Shown: positions 8,910 through 18,115 of the stretch, in pieces
Numbering within the stretch: position 1 is the stretch's first letter
How the letters are laid out: each line of letters opens with the position of its first letter
Source of the DNA: Alphaproteobacteria bacterium
GTDB taxonomy: Bacteria; Pseudomonadota; Alphaproteobacteria; CAAGCB01; CAG-977
DNA length: 64,000 nt
NCBI GenBank assembly: GCA_900768875.1
Contig: CAAGEP010000004.1
Location: 62,001 to 126,000 of the forward strand
Reading direction: 5' to 3'
Program-made: the position numbers and the translations under genes
Notes under the pieces: model-generated
What the model was told of the DNA's origin: nothing
Seen by the model: only the letters and a program-made list of their open reading frames with translations
Database searches by the model: none

Positions 8910-9464
8910 TCAGCGCGTGAACGCTTGCGCTTGCGCCGCCTGCGCAAACTCTTTGTCTTTTTGTTTGTTGACTTTGGCGATGTCGTCGCGCAAATCGTCG
9001 CGGAAATGTTTGTTGATGCGATTCATCTTCAGCGTGCCTATTTTAATGGAGGTCGGCAGAGCTTCATTGTAGCGTTGTTGCGCGTGGTCGGACAGAACAT
9101 AATCCTGCGGCGTCCATTGAGCGGTGTCGGCGGGCAAATTGGCGTTCATTTCTCGCACCCCTTGGGAAATGGCGGACTGCATATCCTGTCCCGCGTCCCA
9201 ATGAAGCGAATCGATTTTCCACAACAGCGCTTCGTCGTACGATTGTTTGATATCGCGCTGTTCCTTGGCGGGAACCTTGTCCTTTATCGCGTCAATTTCG
9301 GAATACGTTTTGCCGCACGATCCCATCAGGACAATGGCGGCGGCGGCCGTTGTAACGGCGGCCAGACGCTTGCCGTATTTAGACACCTTGACCCCGCGTT
9401 CATACGGCGTTTTTCCGGACGGATGAACGGTAAACGGTTTTTTGAAAAATGAATCCAACGCCAT
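8910..9464 (-). CDS. Uncharacterised possible lipoprotein
   Basis: Protein of 184 residues that I do not recognise. The start at 9464 is supported by a strong AGGAGG site, and a longer frame would run into tRNA-Thr. After a 30-residue basic N-terminus comes a hydrophobic stretch (LAAVTTAAAAIVLMGSCG) that ends in a weak lipobox or could be a membrane anchor. The rest is soluble, helical and charged. A promoter candidate reads TTGACT-16-TAATAA on the minus strand (9502-9529). It directly abuts the end of mnmA. Confidence 0.7.
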   Translation of the reverse strand: MALDSFFKKPFTVHPSGKTPYERGVKVSKYGKRLAAVTTAAAAIVLMGSCGKTYSEIDAIKDKVPAKEQRDIKQSYDEALLWKIDSLHWDAGQDMQSAISQGVREMNANLPADTAQWTPQDYVLSDHAQQRYNEALPTSIKIGTLKMNRINKHFRDDLRDDIAKVNKQKDKEFAQAAQAQAFTR

Positions 9465-9571
9465 TTTCTTTTCCTCCTCTGTTTCAGCCCTTTTATAAAG
9501 ATTATTAGACAAAAAAGACAAAAAGTCAATCTTCCCCGCTTTGATTTTTTTGTTTGCCAGAAAAAAAATGC

Positions 9572-9600
9572 TTGCATTGAAAATAAAATGACGATAAAAA
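9572..9600 (+). promoter_or_regulatory. Promoter candidate for tRNA-Thr
   Basis: TTGCAT at 9572-9577, 17-base spacer, TAAAAA at 9595-9600, ending 11 bases before the tRNA 5' end. Confidence 0.5.
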
Positions 9601-9611
9601 AGCTGTGTTGT

Positions 9612-9687
<76 letters not shown>

Positions 9688-9689
9688 TT

Positions 9690-9721
9690 AAAAAAGCTTC
9701 GTTATAACGAAGCTTTTTTTT
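9690..9721 (+). terminator. Terminator after tRNA-Thr
   Basis: Perfect inverted repeat AAGCTTCGTT/AACGAAGCTT with almost no loop, flanked by A and T runs, directly behind the tRNA. Confidence 0.85.
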
Positions 9722-9741
9722 GTTGTGAACGGATTTTTGCA

Positions 9742-10236
9742 ATGAACAAACAGGATATCTATGCTTTTTTGACCGATTCGAGCATTTGGCACGAAATCAC
9801 GGAACACCCCGCCGTCTTTACGATGGGCGAACTGACGGACGTCGTTCTGCCTTATCCCGACGCGGACGCCAAAAACCTGTTTGTGCGCGACGATAAAAAG
9901 CAGAATTGGTACTTGATTACCGTCAAAGGCGACAAACGCGTCAATTTAAAGGAATTCCGCAAAACTCACGGTACGCGCCCGCTGTCGTTTGCGTCCGCAG
10001 ACGAATTGAAAACTGTTTTGGGACTGTTCCCCGGTTCGGTTTCCCCATTCGGTTTGCTGAACGATTCGGAATGTAAAGTCCGCTTTTATCTGGATGCCGA
10101 CTTTGTCAGTTCCCCCGACGGACTGGTCGGAATCCACCCGAACGACAACACGGCGACCGTCGCTTTGAAAGCCGTCGACCTTATCGACATCGTTAAAAAG
10201 CACGGAAATTCCGTCGACGTCGTCACACTTGCCTGA
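9742..10236 (+). CDS. ProX/PrdX-type aminoacyl-tRNA editing protein (YbaK superfamily)
   Basis: Free-standing trans-editing domain of 164 residues that hydrolyses misacylated tRNA, typically Ala-tRNA(Pro). Family features are HPAVFTMGEL near the N-terminus, KNLFVRDDKKQNWYLITVKG, LKEFRKTHGTRPLSFASADE and the loop GSVSPFGLLND. The start at 9742 sits just beyond the tRNA-Thr terminator; no strong ribosome-binding site is visible. The 3' end overlaps the convergent Rrf2 gene by 14 bases. The exact tRNA target cannot be read from the sequence. Confidence 0.88.
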   Translation: MNKQDIYAFLTDSSIWHEITEHPAVFTMGELTDVVLPYPDADAKNLFVRDDKKQNWYLITVKGDKRVNLKEFRKTHGTRPLSFASADELKTVLGLFPGSVSPFGLLNDSECKVRFYLDADFVSSPDGLVGIHPNDNTATVALKAVDLIDIVKKHGNSVDVVTLA

Positions 10237-10639
10237 ACCGCTCCGTCGCGACTAAATCCGACAGTGTGACTTTTGCCATGGCTTGCCTGATTTCGCCGTT
10301 CAGGCTCGTCCACATCCGGCATGCCGAACAATCGCCCGACTTGGCGCAAAACGCTTTGTCCGTCACACATTCGACGACCGCCACCCTGCCCTCCATCGCC
10401 TCGACAACCTCCAGCAAAGTGATGTCCGCGGGGGACTTTGCCAAAACGAATCCGCCCTTGACGCCGCGAATCGACCGCACGAAGCCCGCTTTGTTCAACG
10501 GCACAATCAAGCGGCTGATGTATTTTTCCGATATGCCCTGCGACGCGGCGATTTCCCGCATCTGACGCGGCGTTTCGCCATACAGCGCCAAATCCAGCAA
10601 TATCCGCCAGCCGTAACGTCCCTTGGTTGATATTTTCAT
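10223..10639 (-). CDS. Rrf2-family regulator with four-cysteine cluster motif (IscR/CymR-like)
   Basis: Winged-helix regulator of 138 residues. The DNA-binding half (MKISTKGRYGWRILLDLALY; then GISEKYISRLIVPLNKAG and RSIRGVKGGFVLA) is classical Rrf2. Cysteines at 91, 98, 104 and 107 occupy the Fe-S ligand region; in E. coli IscR the fourth ligand is a histidine at about 107. It is divergent from cysK, the arrangement expected of a cysteine-metabolism regulator of the CymR type, but the cysteines favour a cluster-sensing protein. Which role applies is open. A palindrome GTTATAAC lies in its own upstream region. Confidence 0.88.
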   Translation of the reverse strand: MKISTKGRYGWRILLDLALYGETPRQMREIAASQGISEKYISRLIVPLNKAGFVRSIRGVKGGFVLAKSPADITLLEVVEAMEGRVAVVECVTDKAFCAKSGDCSACRMWTSLNGEIRQAMAKVTLSDLVATERFRQV

Positions 10640-10721
10640 TTTCTCCCCGCTTTTCTTTTGCCTCGTTATAACACGAAAAAACGCTGAAAATAAGCTCTTT
10701 TTTAAATCACTACTATTTTAG

Positions 10722-10750
10722 TTGACTTTTAAAGGAAGCGGCCGCATATT
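10722..10750 (+). promoter_or_regulatory. Promoter candidate for cysK
   Basis: TTGACT at 10722-10727, 17-base spacer, CATATT at 10745-10750. The A/T-rich stretch just upstream (CTACTATTTTAG) lies between the divergent Rrf2 gene and cysK and is the natural place for the Rrf2 operator. Confidence 0.45.
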
Positions 10751-10817
10751 GTTTTCGCTTTTCGCGCCGGAGAAAAAGGGGCAAAATGCAATCACTTTGT
10801 TTTTTGGGAGCATGATT

Positions 10818-11750
10818 ATGGCAAAAATTTTCAAAACGGTATCGGAATTGGTCGGGCATACGCCTTTGCTGGAATTGTCGCGGTTGGAAGCGGCGGAAAA
10901 CTTGGGCGCGACAGTGCTGGCAAAGTTGGAAATGTTCAACCCCGCGGGGTCGGTCAAGGACAGAATTGCCAAAGCGATGATTGACGACGCCGAAAAACGC
11001 GGTGTTTTGAAACCCGGCGCGACGATTATCGAACCGACCAGCGGCAACACGGGCATCGGATTGGCGGCAATCGGCGGATCGCGCGGCTACAAAGTCGTTT
11101 TGACCATGCCCGAAACGATGAGCATTGAACGCCGCAACCTGCTGAAAGCTTTCGGCGCGGAACTGGTTTTGACCGAAGGCGCGAAAGGCATGGCGGGCGC
11201 GGTTGAAAAAGCCGAAGAACTGGCAAAAGAAATTCCGAATTCCTTTATTGCGGGCCAATTCGTCAACCCCGCGAATCCCGCAGCGCACGAAGCGACGACA
11301 GGCCCCGAAATTTATGAAGACACCGACGGCAAAGTCGACATTTTTGTCGCGGGAGTCGGCACGGGCGGTACTTTGTCCGGGGTCGGCAGATACTTGAAAA
11401 AGCAAAACCCCGCCGTCAAAGTCGTCGCGGTCGAACCCGATGCTTCTCCTTTGCTGAGCGAAGGCAAAGCGGGCCCTCATCCGATTCAGGGCATCGGCGC
11501 GAACTTCATTCCCGAAACGCTGGACAGAAACGTTTACGACGAAATCATCCGCGTCACAGGCGCGCAAGCGTTTGAAACGGGACGATTCTTGGCGCGGCAT
11601 GAGGGCGTTTTGGCGGGCATTTCGTCCGCGGCGGCGGTCTATGCGGCGGTTGAATTGGCTAAACGTCCCGAAAACAAAGGCAAAACCATTGTGGCTTTAC
11701 TGCCCGATACGGGGGACAGATACCTGTCAACTCCGATGTTTGCCGAATAA
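10818..11750 (+). CDS. cysK: Cysteine synthase A (O-acetylserine sulfhydrylase)
   Basis: PLP enzyme of 310 residues making cysteine from O-acetylserine and sulfide. Seen are the PLP lysine context FNPAGSVKDRIAKAM, the substrate loop PTSGNTGIGLAA, the phosphate loop GVGTGGTLSG and the C-terminal GISSAAAVYAA and LLPDTGDRYLST. Start 10818 is preferred over 10812 because GGGAG lies seven bases upstream of it. The divergent Rrf2 regulator likely controls it. Full length; confident. Confidence 0.96.
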   Translation: MAKIFKTVSELVGHTPLLELSRLEAAENLGATVLAKLEMFNPAGSVKDRIAKAMIDDAEKRGVLKPGATIIEPTSGNTGIGLAAIGGSRGYKVVLTMPETMSIERRNLLKAFGAELVLTEGAKGMAGAVEKAEELAKEIPNSFIAGQFVNPANPAAHEATTGPEIYEDTDGKVDIFVAGVGTGGTLSGVGRYLKKQNPAVKVVAVEPDASPLLSEGKAGPHPIQGIGANFIPETLDRNVYDEIIRVTGAQAFETGRFLARHEGVLAGISSAAAVYAAVELAKRPENKGKTIVALLPDTGDRYLSTPMFAE

Positions 11751-11772
11751 TCCCCTCTTGGCAAACACTCAC

Positions 11773-11812
11773 AGCGGCGGCCGATTCCCCTTTCGGCCGT
11801 CGTTTTTTTTTG
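11773..11812 (+). terminator. Terminator after cysK
   Basis: CGGCCG repeats around ATTCCCCTTT form a GC-rich hairpin followed by nine T residues. Confidence 0.85.
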
Positions 11813-11842
11813 CCGTAAAACACTTTAAAATGTTGTTTTCTG

Positions 11843-11871
11843 TTGACAAAAAACGTCAAGAAAACCAATAT
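11843..11871 (+). promoter_or_regulatory. Promoter candidate for aspS
   Basis: Perfect TTGACA at 11843-11848, 17-base spacer, CAATAT at 11866-11871, about 40 bases before the aspS start. Confidence 0.5.
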
Positions 11872-11909
11872 GCAAACAGTTATTTTTTACTGTCAAAAGG
11901 ATTGTTTCC

Positions 11910-13703
11910 ATGCATATTTATCGTTCGCACAACTGCGGTCAGCTGCGGCTTTCGGACGCGGGAAAAGAAGCCCGCCTGTCGGGCTGGATTCACCGCAAAC
12001 GCGACCACGGCAACTTGGTGTTCATCGATTTGCGCGACCATTACGGTTTGACGCAATGCGTCGTTGACATTTCCAGCCCCGTTTTCAAAGTTTTGGAACG
12101 TCTGCGTCCCGAATCCGTCATTTGCGTAACGGGCAAAGTCGTCAAACGCGAAGGCGACACCGTCAACAAAAACCTGCCGACGGGCGAAATCGAACTGGCG
12201 GTTGAACAGGCGGAAGTGTTGGGCGAAGCCGACATTTTGCCTTTGCAGGTCGCGGGGGATTTTGAACAGCCCGAAGACGCGCGTCTGCGTTATCGCTTTT
12301 TGGACTTGCGCCGTGAAAAACTGCACAAAAACATGCTGTTGCGTTCGCAGGTCATCGCGTCCGCGCGCCGCCGCATGATTGAACAGGGATTCGTCGAATA
12401 CCAGACGCCGATTTTGACCGCGTCCAGCCCCGAAGGCGCACGCGACTTTTTGGTGCCGTCCCGTTTGCATCCGGGGCAGTTCTACGCGTTGCCGCAAGCT
12501 CCGCAACAGTTCAAACAGCTGCTGATGGTCGCGGGTTTCGACCGTTATTTCCAGATTGCGCCCTGCTTCCGCGACGAAGACAGCCGTGCGGATCGTTCCC
12601 CCGGCGAATTCTATCAGCTGGACTTTGAAATGGCGTTTGTAACGCAGGAAGACGTCTTTGCCGCCATTGAACCCGTTTTGCAGGGAATTTTCGAAGAATT
12701 CGCCAACGGCCGCACGGTTACGCCCGCGCCGTTCCCGCGTATTCCTTATGCGGAATCCATGCTGAAGTACGGTTCGGACAAGCCCGATTTGCGCAACCCG
12801 CTGATTATTTCCGACGTGACCGACATTTTCCGCGGTTCGGGATTCGGCATTTTCGCGAACGCCATCGAACGCGGTGCGATTGTCCGCGCGATTCCCGCCC
12901 CCGCCGCCGCCGCGAAACCGCGCAGCTGGTTTGACAAGCTGAACGGCTGGGCGCACGAAATCGGATTGCCGGGCATCGGCTTTATCACCTATACGGCCGA
13001 AGGTCCGAAAGGCGCGATTGCCAAGAATTTGGATGAAGAACGCATTGCCGCGATTAAATCCAAGCTGGAATTGAAAGACGGCGACGCCGTGTTCTTTGTT
13101 TGCGAAAAGAAAGGCAAAGTCGAAAAAGCCGCGGGTCAAGTCCGCAACCACATCGGCGAATTGCTGGATTTGTACGAGAAAAACACGTTTAAATTCTGCT
13201 GGATTACCGATTTTCCGATGTTTGAACTGGACGAAGAAACGAATCAAATCATCTTTTCGCACAACCCGTTTTCGATGCCGCAGGGCGGAATGGACGCTTT
13301 GATGAACAAAGATCCGCTGGAAATCAACGCCTATCAGTACGACATCGTTTGCAACGGCATCGAACTGTCGTCGGGCGCAATCCGCAACCACCGTCCCGAC
13401 ATTATGTACAAAGCGTTTGAAATCGCGGGATACGGCCCCGAAGTCGTCGAACACAAATTCGGCGGCATGCTCAACGCGTTCAAATACGGCGCGCCTCCTC
13501 ACGGCGGGGCGGCGCCCGGCATCGACCGCATGGTCATGCTGTTGGCGGACGAACCGAACATCCGCGAAGTCATTTTGTTCCCGATGAACGGTATGGCGCA
13601 GGATTTGATGATGCAGGCGCCGTGCGAAGTCACGCCGCAACAGCTGAAAGAACTGCATATCAAAATCGATATGCCGAAAACCGTTTCGGTCGAAAAGAAA
13701 TAA
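11910..13703 (+). CDS. aspS: Aspartyl-tRNA synthetase, bacterial type
   Basis: Class II synthetase of 597 residues. It begins with an OB-fold anticodon-binding domain (LSGWIHRKRDHGNLVFIDLR), then motif 2 (FRDEDSRADRSPGEFYQLDF), a central GAD insertion domain, and motif 3 (GIDRMVMLL). The length and the GAD domain mark the bacterial form. Whether it is discriminating or also charges tRNA-Asn cannot be read here; gatCAB and asnS are not in the window. It stands as its own unit between terminators. Confidence 0.97.
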   Translation: MHIYRSHNCGQLRLSDAGKEARLSGWIHRKRDHGNLVFIDLRDHYGLTQCVVDISSPVFKVLERLRPESVICVTGKVVKREGDTVNKNLPTGEIELAVEQAEVLGEADILPLQVAGDFEQPEDARLRYRFLDLRREKLHKNMLLRSQVIASARRRMIEQGFVEYQTPILTASSPEGARDFLVPSRLHPGQFYALPQAPQQFKQLLMVAGFDRYFQIAPCFRDEDSRADRSPGEFYQLDFEMAFVTQEDVFAAIEPVLQGIFEEFANGRTVTPAPFPRIPYAESMLKYGSDKPDLRNPLIISDVTDIFRGSGFGIFANAIERGAIVRAIPAPAAAAKPRSWFDKLNGWAHEIGLPGIGFITYTAEGPKGAIAKNLDEERIAAIKSKLELKDGDAVFFVCEKKGKVEKAAGQVRNHIGELLDLYEKNTFKFCWITDFPMFELDEETNQIIFSHNPFSMPQGGMDALMNKDPLEINAYQYDIVCNGIELSSGAIRNHRPDIMYKAFEIAGYGPEVVEHKFGGMLNAFKYGAPPHGGAAPGIDRMVMLLADEPNIREVILFPMNGMAQDLMMQAPCEVTPQQLKELHIKIDMPKTVSVEKK

Positions 13704-13710
13704 AACGAAA

Positions 13711-13735
13711 GGCGGGGGTTGTTCCCCGCCTTTTT
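13711..13735 (+). terminator. Terminator after aspS
   Basis: GGCGGGG/CCCCGCC stem with a TTGTT loop followed by TTTTT. Confidence 0.9.
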
Positions 13736-13810
13736 CATTCCTGCGATTTCAGTTGTTTGCAAAGCGAAAACAAGCTACAAATAAAGAAACTTGTTTTGAG
13801 AGGATTCGCC

Positions 13811-14740
13811 ATGACGACTTTACACGCTTCCGTATTGATTCTGGGTTCCGGTCCTGCGGGATACACCGCCGCGATTTATGCGGCGCGCGCGGCGAAAAAG
13901 ACCGTCGTCATTGCGGGACCTCAAACGGGCGGACAGCTGACGCAAACGTCCGATATTGAAAATTTCCCCGGCTTTCCCGAAAAAATTTCGGGGACGGAGC
14001 TGATGGACAGAATGCGCGAACAGGCTGAAAACATCGGGGCGCAAGTCGTTGAAGATACAGCCGTTTCCGCCGATTTGGCCAAAAAGGAAATTACTCTGGA
14101 TTCGGGCGATATTTACACTTACGACGCGTTGATTGTCGCAACGGGGGCATCCGCGCGTTGGCTGAATCTGCCGAACGAAGAGGAATTGCGCGGCTACGGC
14201 GTTTCGGCGTGCGCGACGTGCGACGGATTTTTTTACCGCAAGAAAAAAGTCGCCGTTGTCGGCGGCGGCAACACGGCGGCCGAAGAAGCCTTATATTTGG
14301 CAAATCTGGCATCCGAAGTTTACTTGATTCACCGCCGCGATTCGTTGCGGGCGGATCAAACCATGCAAAAACGGCTGTTTGAAAATCCGAAAATCAAGCT
14401 TTTATGGAACAGCGTTCCGACCAGCTACATCGGCACCCAAGCAGAGGGCGGACTGAAAGGCGTCGTTTTGGAAAACACCTTGACGGGCGACCGTACCGCA
14501 CTGGAAATCGACGGTTTGTTTGTCGCTATCGGCCACACGCCCAATACGGAATTGTTCAAAGGGCAGCTGGATATGGACGAATCGGGCTTTATCATTCCCG
14601 CGCGCGCAGGGACGGCTTTGACAAACGTTGACGGTGTGTTTGTTGCGGGCGACGTGCAGGAAATCAGCTGCCGTCAAGCAATTACGGCGGCGGCGGGCGG
14701 ATGCCGCGCGGCTTTGGCGGCGGAAAAATATCTGGGCTGA
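13811..14740 (+). CDS. trxB: Thioredoxin reductase
   Basis: FAD-dependent NADPH:thioredoxin reductase of 309 residues. The FAD fold begins ILGSGPAGYTAAIYAARA, the redox-active CATC is at Cys134/Cys137, the NADPH fold reads VAVVGGGNTAAEEALYLA, and the C-terminal FAD block is VDGVFVAGDVQ. The start at 13811 has a GAGAGG site. A longer in-frame extension would overlap aspS and lacks similarity. With rubrerythrin elsewhere in the window it belongs to redox defence. Confidence 0.96.
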   Translation: MTTLHASVLILGSGPAGYTAAIYAARAAKKTVVIAGPQTGGQLTQTSDIENFPGFPEKISGTELMDRMREQAENIGAQVVEDTAVSADLAKKEITLDSGDIYTYDALIVATGASARWLNLPNEEELRGYGVSACATCDGFFYRKKKVAVVGGGNTAAEEALYLANLASEVYLIHRRDSLRADQTMQKRLFENPKIKLLWNSVPTSYIGTQAEGGLKGVVLENTLTGDRTALEIDGLFVAIGHTPNTELFKGQLDMDESGFIIPARAGTALTNVDGVFVAGDVQEISCRQAITAAAGGCRAALAAEKYLG

Positions 14741-14744
14741 TTGG

Positions 14745-14978
14745 TTATGCCTGCGGCGGCATCGGCCGATGATGATGCGGATGCGGATTGTCTTCGGGTT
14801 CAATCGTGTTCAAGTTCGCGCTTTTCGTCCAGCCGTAAAAAACGCTGAGGACGGCTTCTATCGTATAAGCGTACCACGAAAAAGTCATACGCTCGTCGAA
14901 TCCCGTTCCCAACCAAACCAACAAAAACAGGCAAACAAAGCAAAACAAAAAATTCGGAATAAATTTCGATATAACCAT
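14745..14978 (-). CDS. Small membrane protein with histidine-rich tail
   Basis: Protein of 77 residues, not recognised. One long or two short hydrophobic segments (FLFCFVCLFLLVWLGTGF and a second around YTIEAVLSVFYGW) precede a hydrophilic tail ending NPHPHHHRPMPPQA. Start 14978 has a GAGG site; a longer start at 15026 would enter the fba terminator. It lies just beyond that terminator on the same strand, so it may be expressed by read-through. The His-rich end could bind metal, but nothing else supports that. Confidence 0.6.
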   Translation of the reverse strand: MVISKFIPNFLFCFVCLFLLVWLGTGFDERMTFSWYAYTIEAVLSVFYGWTKSANLNTIEPEDNPHPHHHRPMPPQA

Positions 14979-15004
14979 GGCAAGCCTCTTTTTTTCACAG
15001 AATA

Positions 15005-15036
15005 GCAAAAAAGCCCTCTTTTGCAAGAGGGCTTTT
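15005..15036 (-). terminator. Terminator after fba
   Basis: On the minus strand AGCCCTCTTGCAAAAGAGGGCT followed by a T run. Confidence 0.88.
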
Positions 15037-15056
15037 CAATGTATTCAATCGGCGGA

Positions 15057-16115
15057 TTAAGCCAATTTGTGATCCAATTCGCCCGATTTGTAGCGTTTTG
15101 CCATATCCGCCAGCGAAATCGGTTTGATTTTGGAAGCGTGTCCCGCCGCGCCGAACTGTTCGTAACGGGCTTCGCAGACTTTCTGCATTTCTTCCATCGC
15201 GGGACCCATGTATTTGCGGACGTCGAATTCGGCGGGTTTCGTCGCAAAGATTTTGCGAATCGCCGCCGTCATCGCCATACGGCAATCGGTATCGACGTTG
15301 ACTTTGCGCACGCCGTACTTGATGCCTTCCTGAATTTCTTCGACGGGCACGCCGTAGGTCTGCGGAATCTGACCGCCGAATTCGTTAATCATATCCTGCA
15401 ATTCCTGCGGGACGGACGACGAACCGTGCATGACCAAATGAACCGTCGGGATTTTGGCGTGGATTTTCTTGATTGTGTCAATCGACAGAATCGCGCCGTC
15501 GGGTTTGCGCGTGAATTTGTACGCGCCGTGCGACGTGCCGATAGCAACCGCCAAAGCGTCGATGTTCGTCGCTTTGACGAAATCGTAAGCTTCGTCGGGA
15601 TCGGTCAAGAGTTTTTTCTTGTCAATCGCGCCGTCGAATCCGTGTCCGTCTTCTTTTTCGCCTTTGCCCGTTTCCAACGAACCGATGCAGCCCAGTTCGG
15701 CTTCCACGGACGCGCCGATCATGTGCGCGAATTTGGCAACCGTACCCGATACTTCGGCGTTGTATTCGTGAGAGGCGGGCTGTCCGTCTTTCAACGAACC
15801 GTCCATCATGACGGACGTGTAGCTGTTCGCTAAAGCGGTAACGCAGGTTTCAACGGACGAACCGTGGTCTTGGTGCAGACACACGGGGATTTCGGGGTAC
15901 ATTTCCGCGGCGGCTTCGACCATGCGGCGAATCATCGGATCGCCCGCATAGGAACGCGCGCCTTTGGACGTCTGCAGAATGACGGGCGAATCGGTCTTCT
16001 TCGCCGCCGCCATAACCGCCAAAATCTGTTCCATGTTGTTGATGTTGAAAGCCGGCATCCCATAGCCGTATTCCGCGGCATGGTCCAACAGCTGGCGTAA
16101 GCTTATCATTGACAT
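15057..16115 (-). CDS. fba: Class II fructose-1,6-bisphosphate aldolase
   Basis: Zinc-dependent aldolase of 352 residues cleaving fructose-1,6-bisphosphate to the two triose phosphates. Family blocks are YGYGMPAFNINNMEQI, the zinc motif LHQDHGSS, EAELGCIG, AIGTSHGAYKF, LVMHGSSSVP and KVNVDTDCRMA. An AAAGGAG site precedes the ATG. It follows tkt by 26 bases on the same strand, so tkt-fba is an operon serving lower glycolysis and the pentose-phosphate pathway. Confidence 0.96.
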   Translation of the reverse strand: MSMISLRQLLDHAAEYGYGMPAFNINNMEQILAVMAAAKKTDSPVILQTSKGARSYAGDPMIRRMVEAAAEMYPEIPVCLHQDHGSSVETCVTALANSYTSVMMDGSLKDGQPASHEYNAEVSGTVAKFAHMIGASVEAELGCIGSLETGKGEKEDGHGFDGAIDKKKLLTDPDEAYDFVKATNIDALAVAIGTSHGAYKFTRKPDGAILSIDTIKKIHAKIPTVHLVMHGSSSVPQELQDMINEFGGQIPQTYGVPVEEIQEGIKYGVRKVNVDTDCRMAMTAAIRKIFATKPAEFDVRKYMGPAMEEMQKVCEARYEQFGAAGHASKIKPISLADMAKRYKSGELDHKLA

Positions 16116-16141
16116 TTCAGTCGTTCTCCTTTGTTAAAAAA

Positions 16142-18115
16142 TTACTTTTTCAAGCAGCCCATCGCGGCGGAAGCCACGGCGTTCGGCGTAATGCCGAAGT
16201 GTTCGTACAGCTGTTCCGCAGGGGCGGACGCGCCGAACGAACGCATCGCGACAATCGCGCCGTCCAATCCCGTGTATCTTTCCCAGCCGAAAGCGCCCTG
16301 CGCTTCGACCGCGACGCGCGGGCAATCGCCCAAGACGGCTTTTTTGTAAGCGGCGTCCTGTTTTTCAAACATTTCCCAAGACGGCATCGAAACGACGACG
16401 GCTTTGACACCCTTTTCCGCCAACAAGTCTTTGGCTTTGACGGCGATTTCGACTTCGGAACCCGTCGCAATCAAGGTCACGTCGCGCGCGCCTTCGCAAT
16501 CGCGGATGATGTAAGCGCCTTTGGCGGACAGGTTTTCGGCAACGGATTCGCGCAGCGTCGGCAAGTTCTGACGCGACAACGCCAAAACGGACGGAGCGTG
16601 TTCGGATTCGATTGCCAGTTCCCAACATTCAGCCGTTTCAATCACGTCGCAGGGACGGAAAACGTTGACGTTCGGAATCGCGCGCATGCTCGCCAGATGT
16701 TCAATCGGCTGGTGCGTGGGACCGTCTTCGCCGACGCCGATGGAATCGTGCGTCAGAACGTAAATCGTGCGAATGCCCATCAACGCCGCCAAACGCAAAG
16801 ACGGCTTCAGGTAATCCATAAAGACAAGGAACGCGCCCGAATACGGAATGAATCCGCCGTGCAGGGCAATGCCGTTCATCGCCGCCGCCATGCCGTGTTC
16901 GCGAATGCCGTAGTGCATGTAGTTGCCCGAAAAATCGTCGGGGGTGACGGATACGGACGCTTTGGCGTTCGTCAGGTTGGACGCGGTCAAGTCCGCGGAA
17001 CCGCCCAGCAGTTCGGGAATGGCGGGAACCAGAACGTCCAAAGCCATTTGCGACGCTTTGCGGGTGGCGACTTTGGGTTTGTCGGCCAGCAGCTGTTCCT
17101 TGTACGCCTGCATTTTTTCCTTCCAGTCTTTGGGCAGGATGTGGTGCAGAACGGTGCGGTCGAATTCGGCTTTTTTGGCTTCGTCCATGGCGGCAAAGCG
17201 GGCTTCCCACGCTTCGCGGTCGGCTTTTCCGCGAACGCCCGCGGCGCGCCATTCGTTCAAAATGGCTTCGGGGACTTCAAACGGAGCATACTCGAAGCCC
17301 AAGCGTTTGCGAGCGGCAAGCAGGTCTTCCGTGCCGATGGGCGAACCGTGGACTTTGCTGGTGCCTTCTTTCGCCGCGCCGTAGCCGATGATGGAATGGC
17401 AAGCGATCAAGGTCGGCTTGTCGGATTTTTTGGCGCGCGCGATGGCGGCTTCGATTTCGTCGGGGTTGTACGCGTCGCATTCGTCCGTGTTCCAGCCGTT
17501 CGCTTCAAAGCGTTTGCGCTGGTCGGTCGAAGTCGCAACCGATGTCGCGCCGTCAATCGTGATTTTGTTGTCGTCCCACAGCACAATCATTTTGTTCAAG
17601 CGCAGATGTCCCGCCAAAGAAATCGCTTCTTCGGAGATGCCTTCCATCAGGCAGCCGTCGCCGCAGATGACGTAAGTGTAGTGGTCGACGACTTCTTTAC
17701 CGAAGCGGGCGGCAAGCAGTTTTTCCGCAATCGCCATGCCGACGGCGGTGGAAATGCCCTGACCCAAAGGTCCCGTCGTGGTTTCGATTCCTTCCAAATG
17801 ACCGTATTCGGGGTGCCCCGCACAGCGCGAACCCAGCTGGCGGAAGCTTTTCAGCTGATCCAGTGTTGCCTGTTCATAGCCCGTCAGATACAGCAGGCTG
17901 TACAACAGCATCGAACCGTGTCCCGCGGACAGGACAAAGCGGTCGCGATCCGCCCAATGAGGGGCTTTCGCGTCGAATTTCAGGAATTTCGTGAACAAAA
18001 CGGTAGCGACGTCCGCCATGCCCATCGGCATACCGGGGTGACCCGAATTGGCTTTCTGGACGCCTTCGGCAGCCAGAAAACGGACGGCATTCGCTAAATC
18101 TTTATGTGCAACCAT
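16142..18115 (-). CDS. tkt: Transketolase
   Basis: Thiamine-diphosphate enzyme of 657 residues transferring two-carbon units in the pentose-phosphate pathway. It shows the N-terminal NSGHPGMPMGMADVATVLF, the ThDP motif GDGCLMEGISEEA ... WDDNKITIDG, the pyrimidine-domain GIREHGMAAAMNG and the THDSIGVGEDGPTHQP loop. Full length, GGAG site five bases before the ATG, first gene of tkt-fba. Confidence 0.97.
   Translation of the reverse strand: MVAHKDLANAVRFLAAEGVQKANSGHPGMPMGMADVATVLFTKFLKFDAKAPHWADRDRFVLSAGHGSMLLYSLLYLTGYEQATLDQLKSFRQLGSRCAGHPEYGHLEGIETTTGPLGQGISTAVGMAIAEKLLAARFGKEVVDHYTYVICGDGCLMEGISEEAISLAGHLRLNKMIVLWDDNKITIDGATSVATSTDQRKRFEANGWNTDECDAYNPDEIEAAIARAKKSDKPTLIACHSIIGYGAAKEGTSKVHGSPIGTEDLLAARKRLGFEYAPFEVPEAILNEWRAAGVRGKADREAWEARFAAMDEAKKAEFDRTVLHHILPKDWKEKMQAYKEQLLADKPKVATRKASQMALDVLVPAIPELLGGSADLTASNLTNAKASVSVTPDDFSGNYMHYGIREHGMAAAMNGIALHGGFIPYSGAFLVFMDYLKPSLRLAALMGIRTIYVLTHDSIGVGEDGPTHQPIEHLASMRAIPNVNVFRPCDVIETAECWELAIESEHAPSVLALSRQNLPTLRESVAENLSAKGAYIIRDCEGARDVTLIATGSEVEIAVKAKDLLAEKGVKAVVVSMPSWEMFEKQDAAYKKAVLGDCPRVAVEAQGAFGWERYTGLDGAIVAMRSFGASAPAEQLYEHFGITPNAVASAAMGCLKK

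Noticed and set aside
16109..18097. Long open frame (662 codons) on the plus strand across tkt
   Set aside because: It is antisense to an unmistakable transketolase and has low-complexity Phe/Arg-rich composition. Similar long antisense frames cover aspS (11880-13658), gap-pgk (24078-26264) and groEL (57923-59539); all follow from the codon bias of the real genes.
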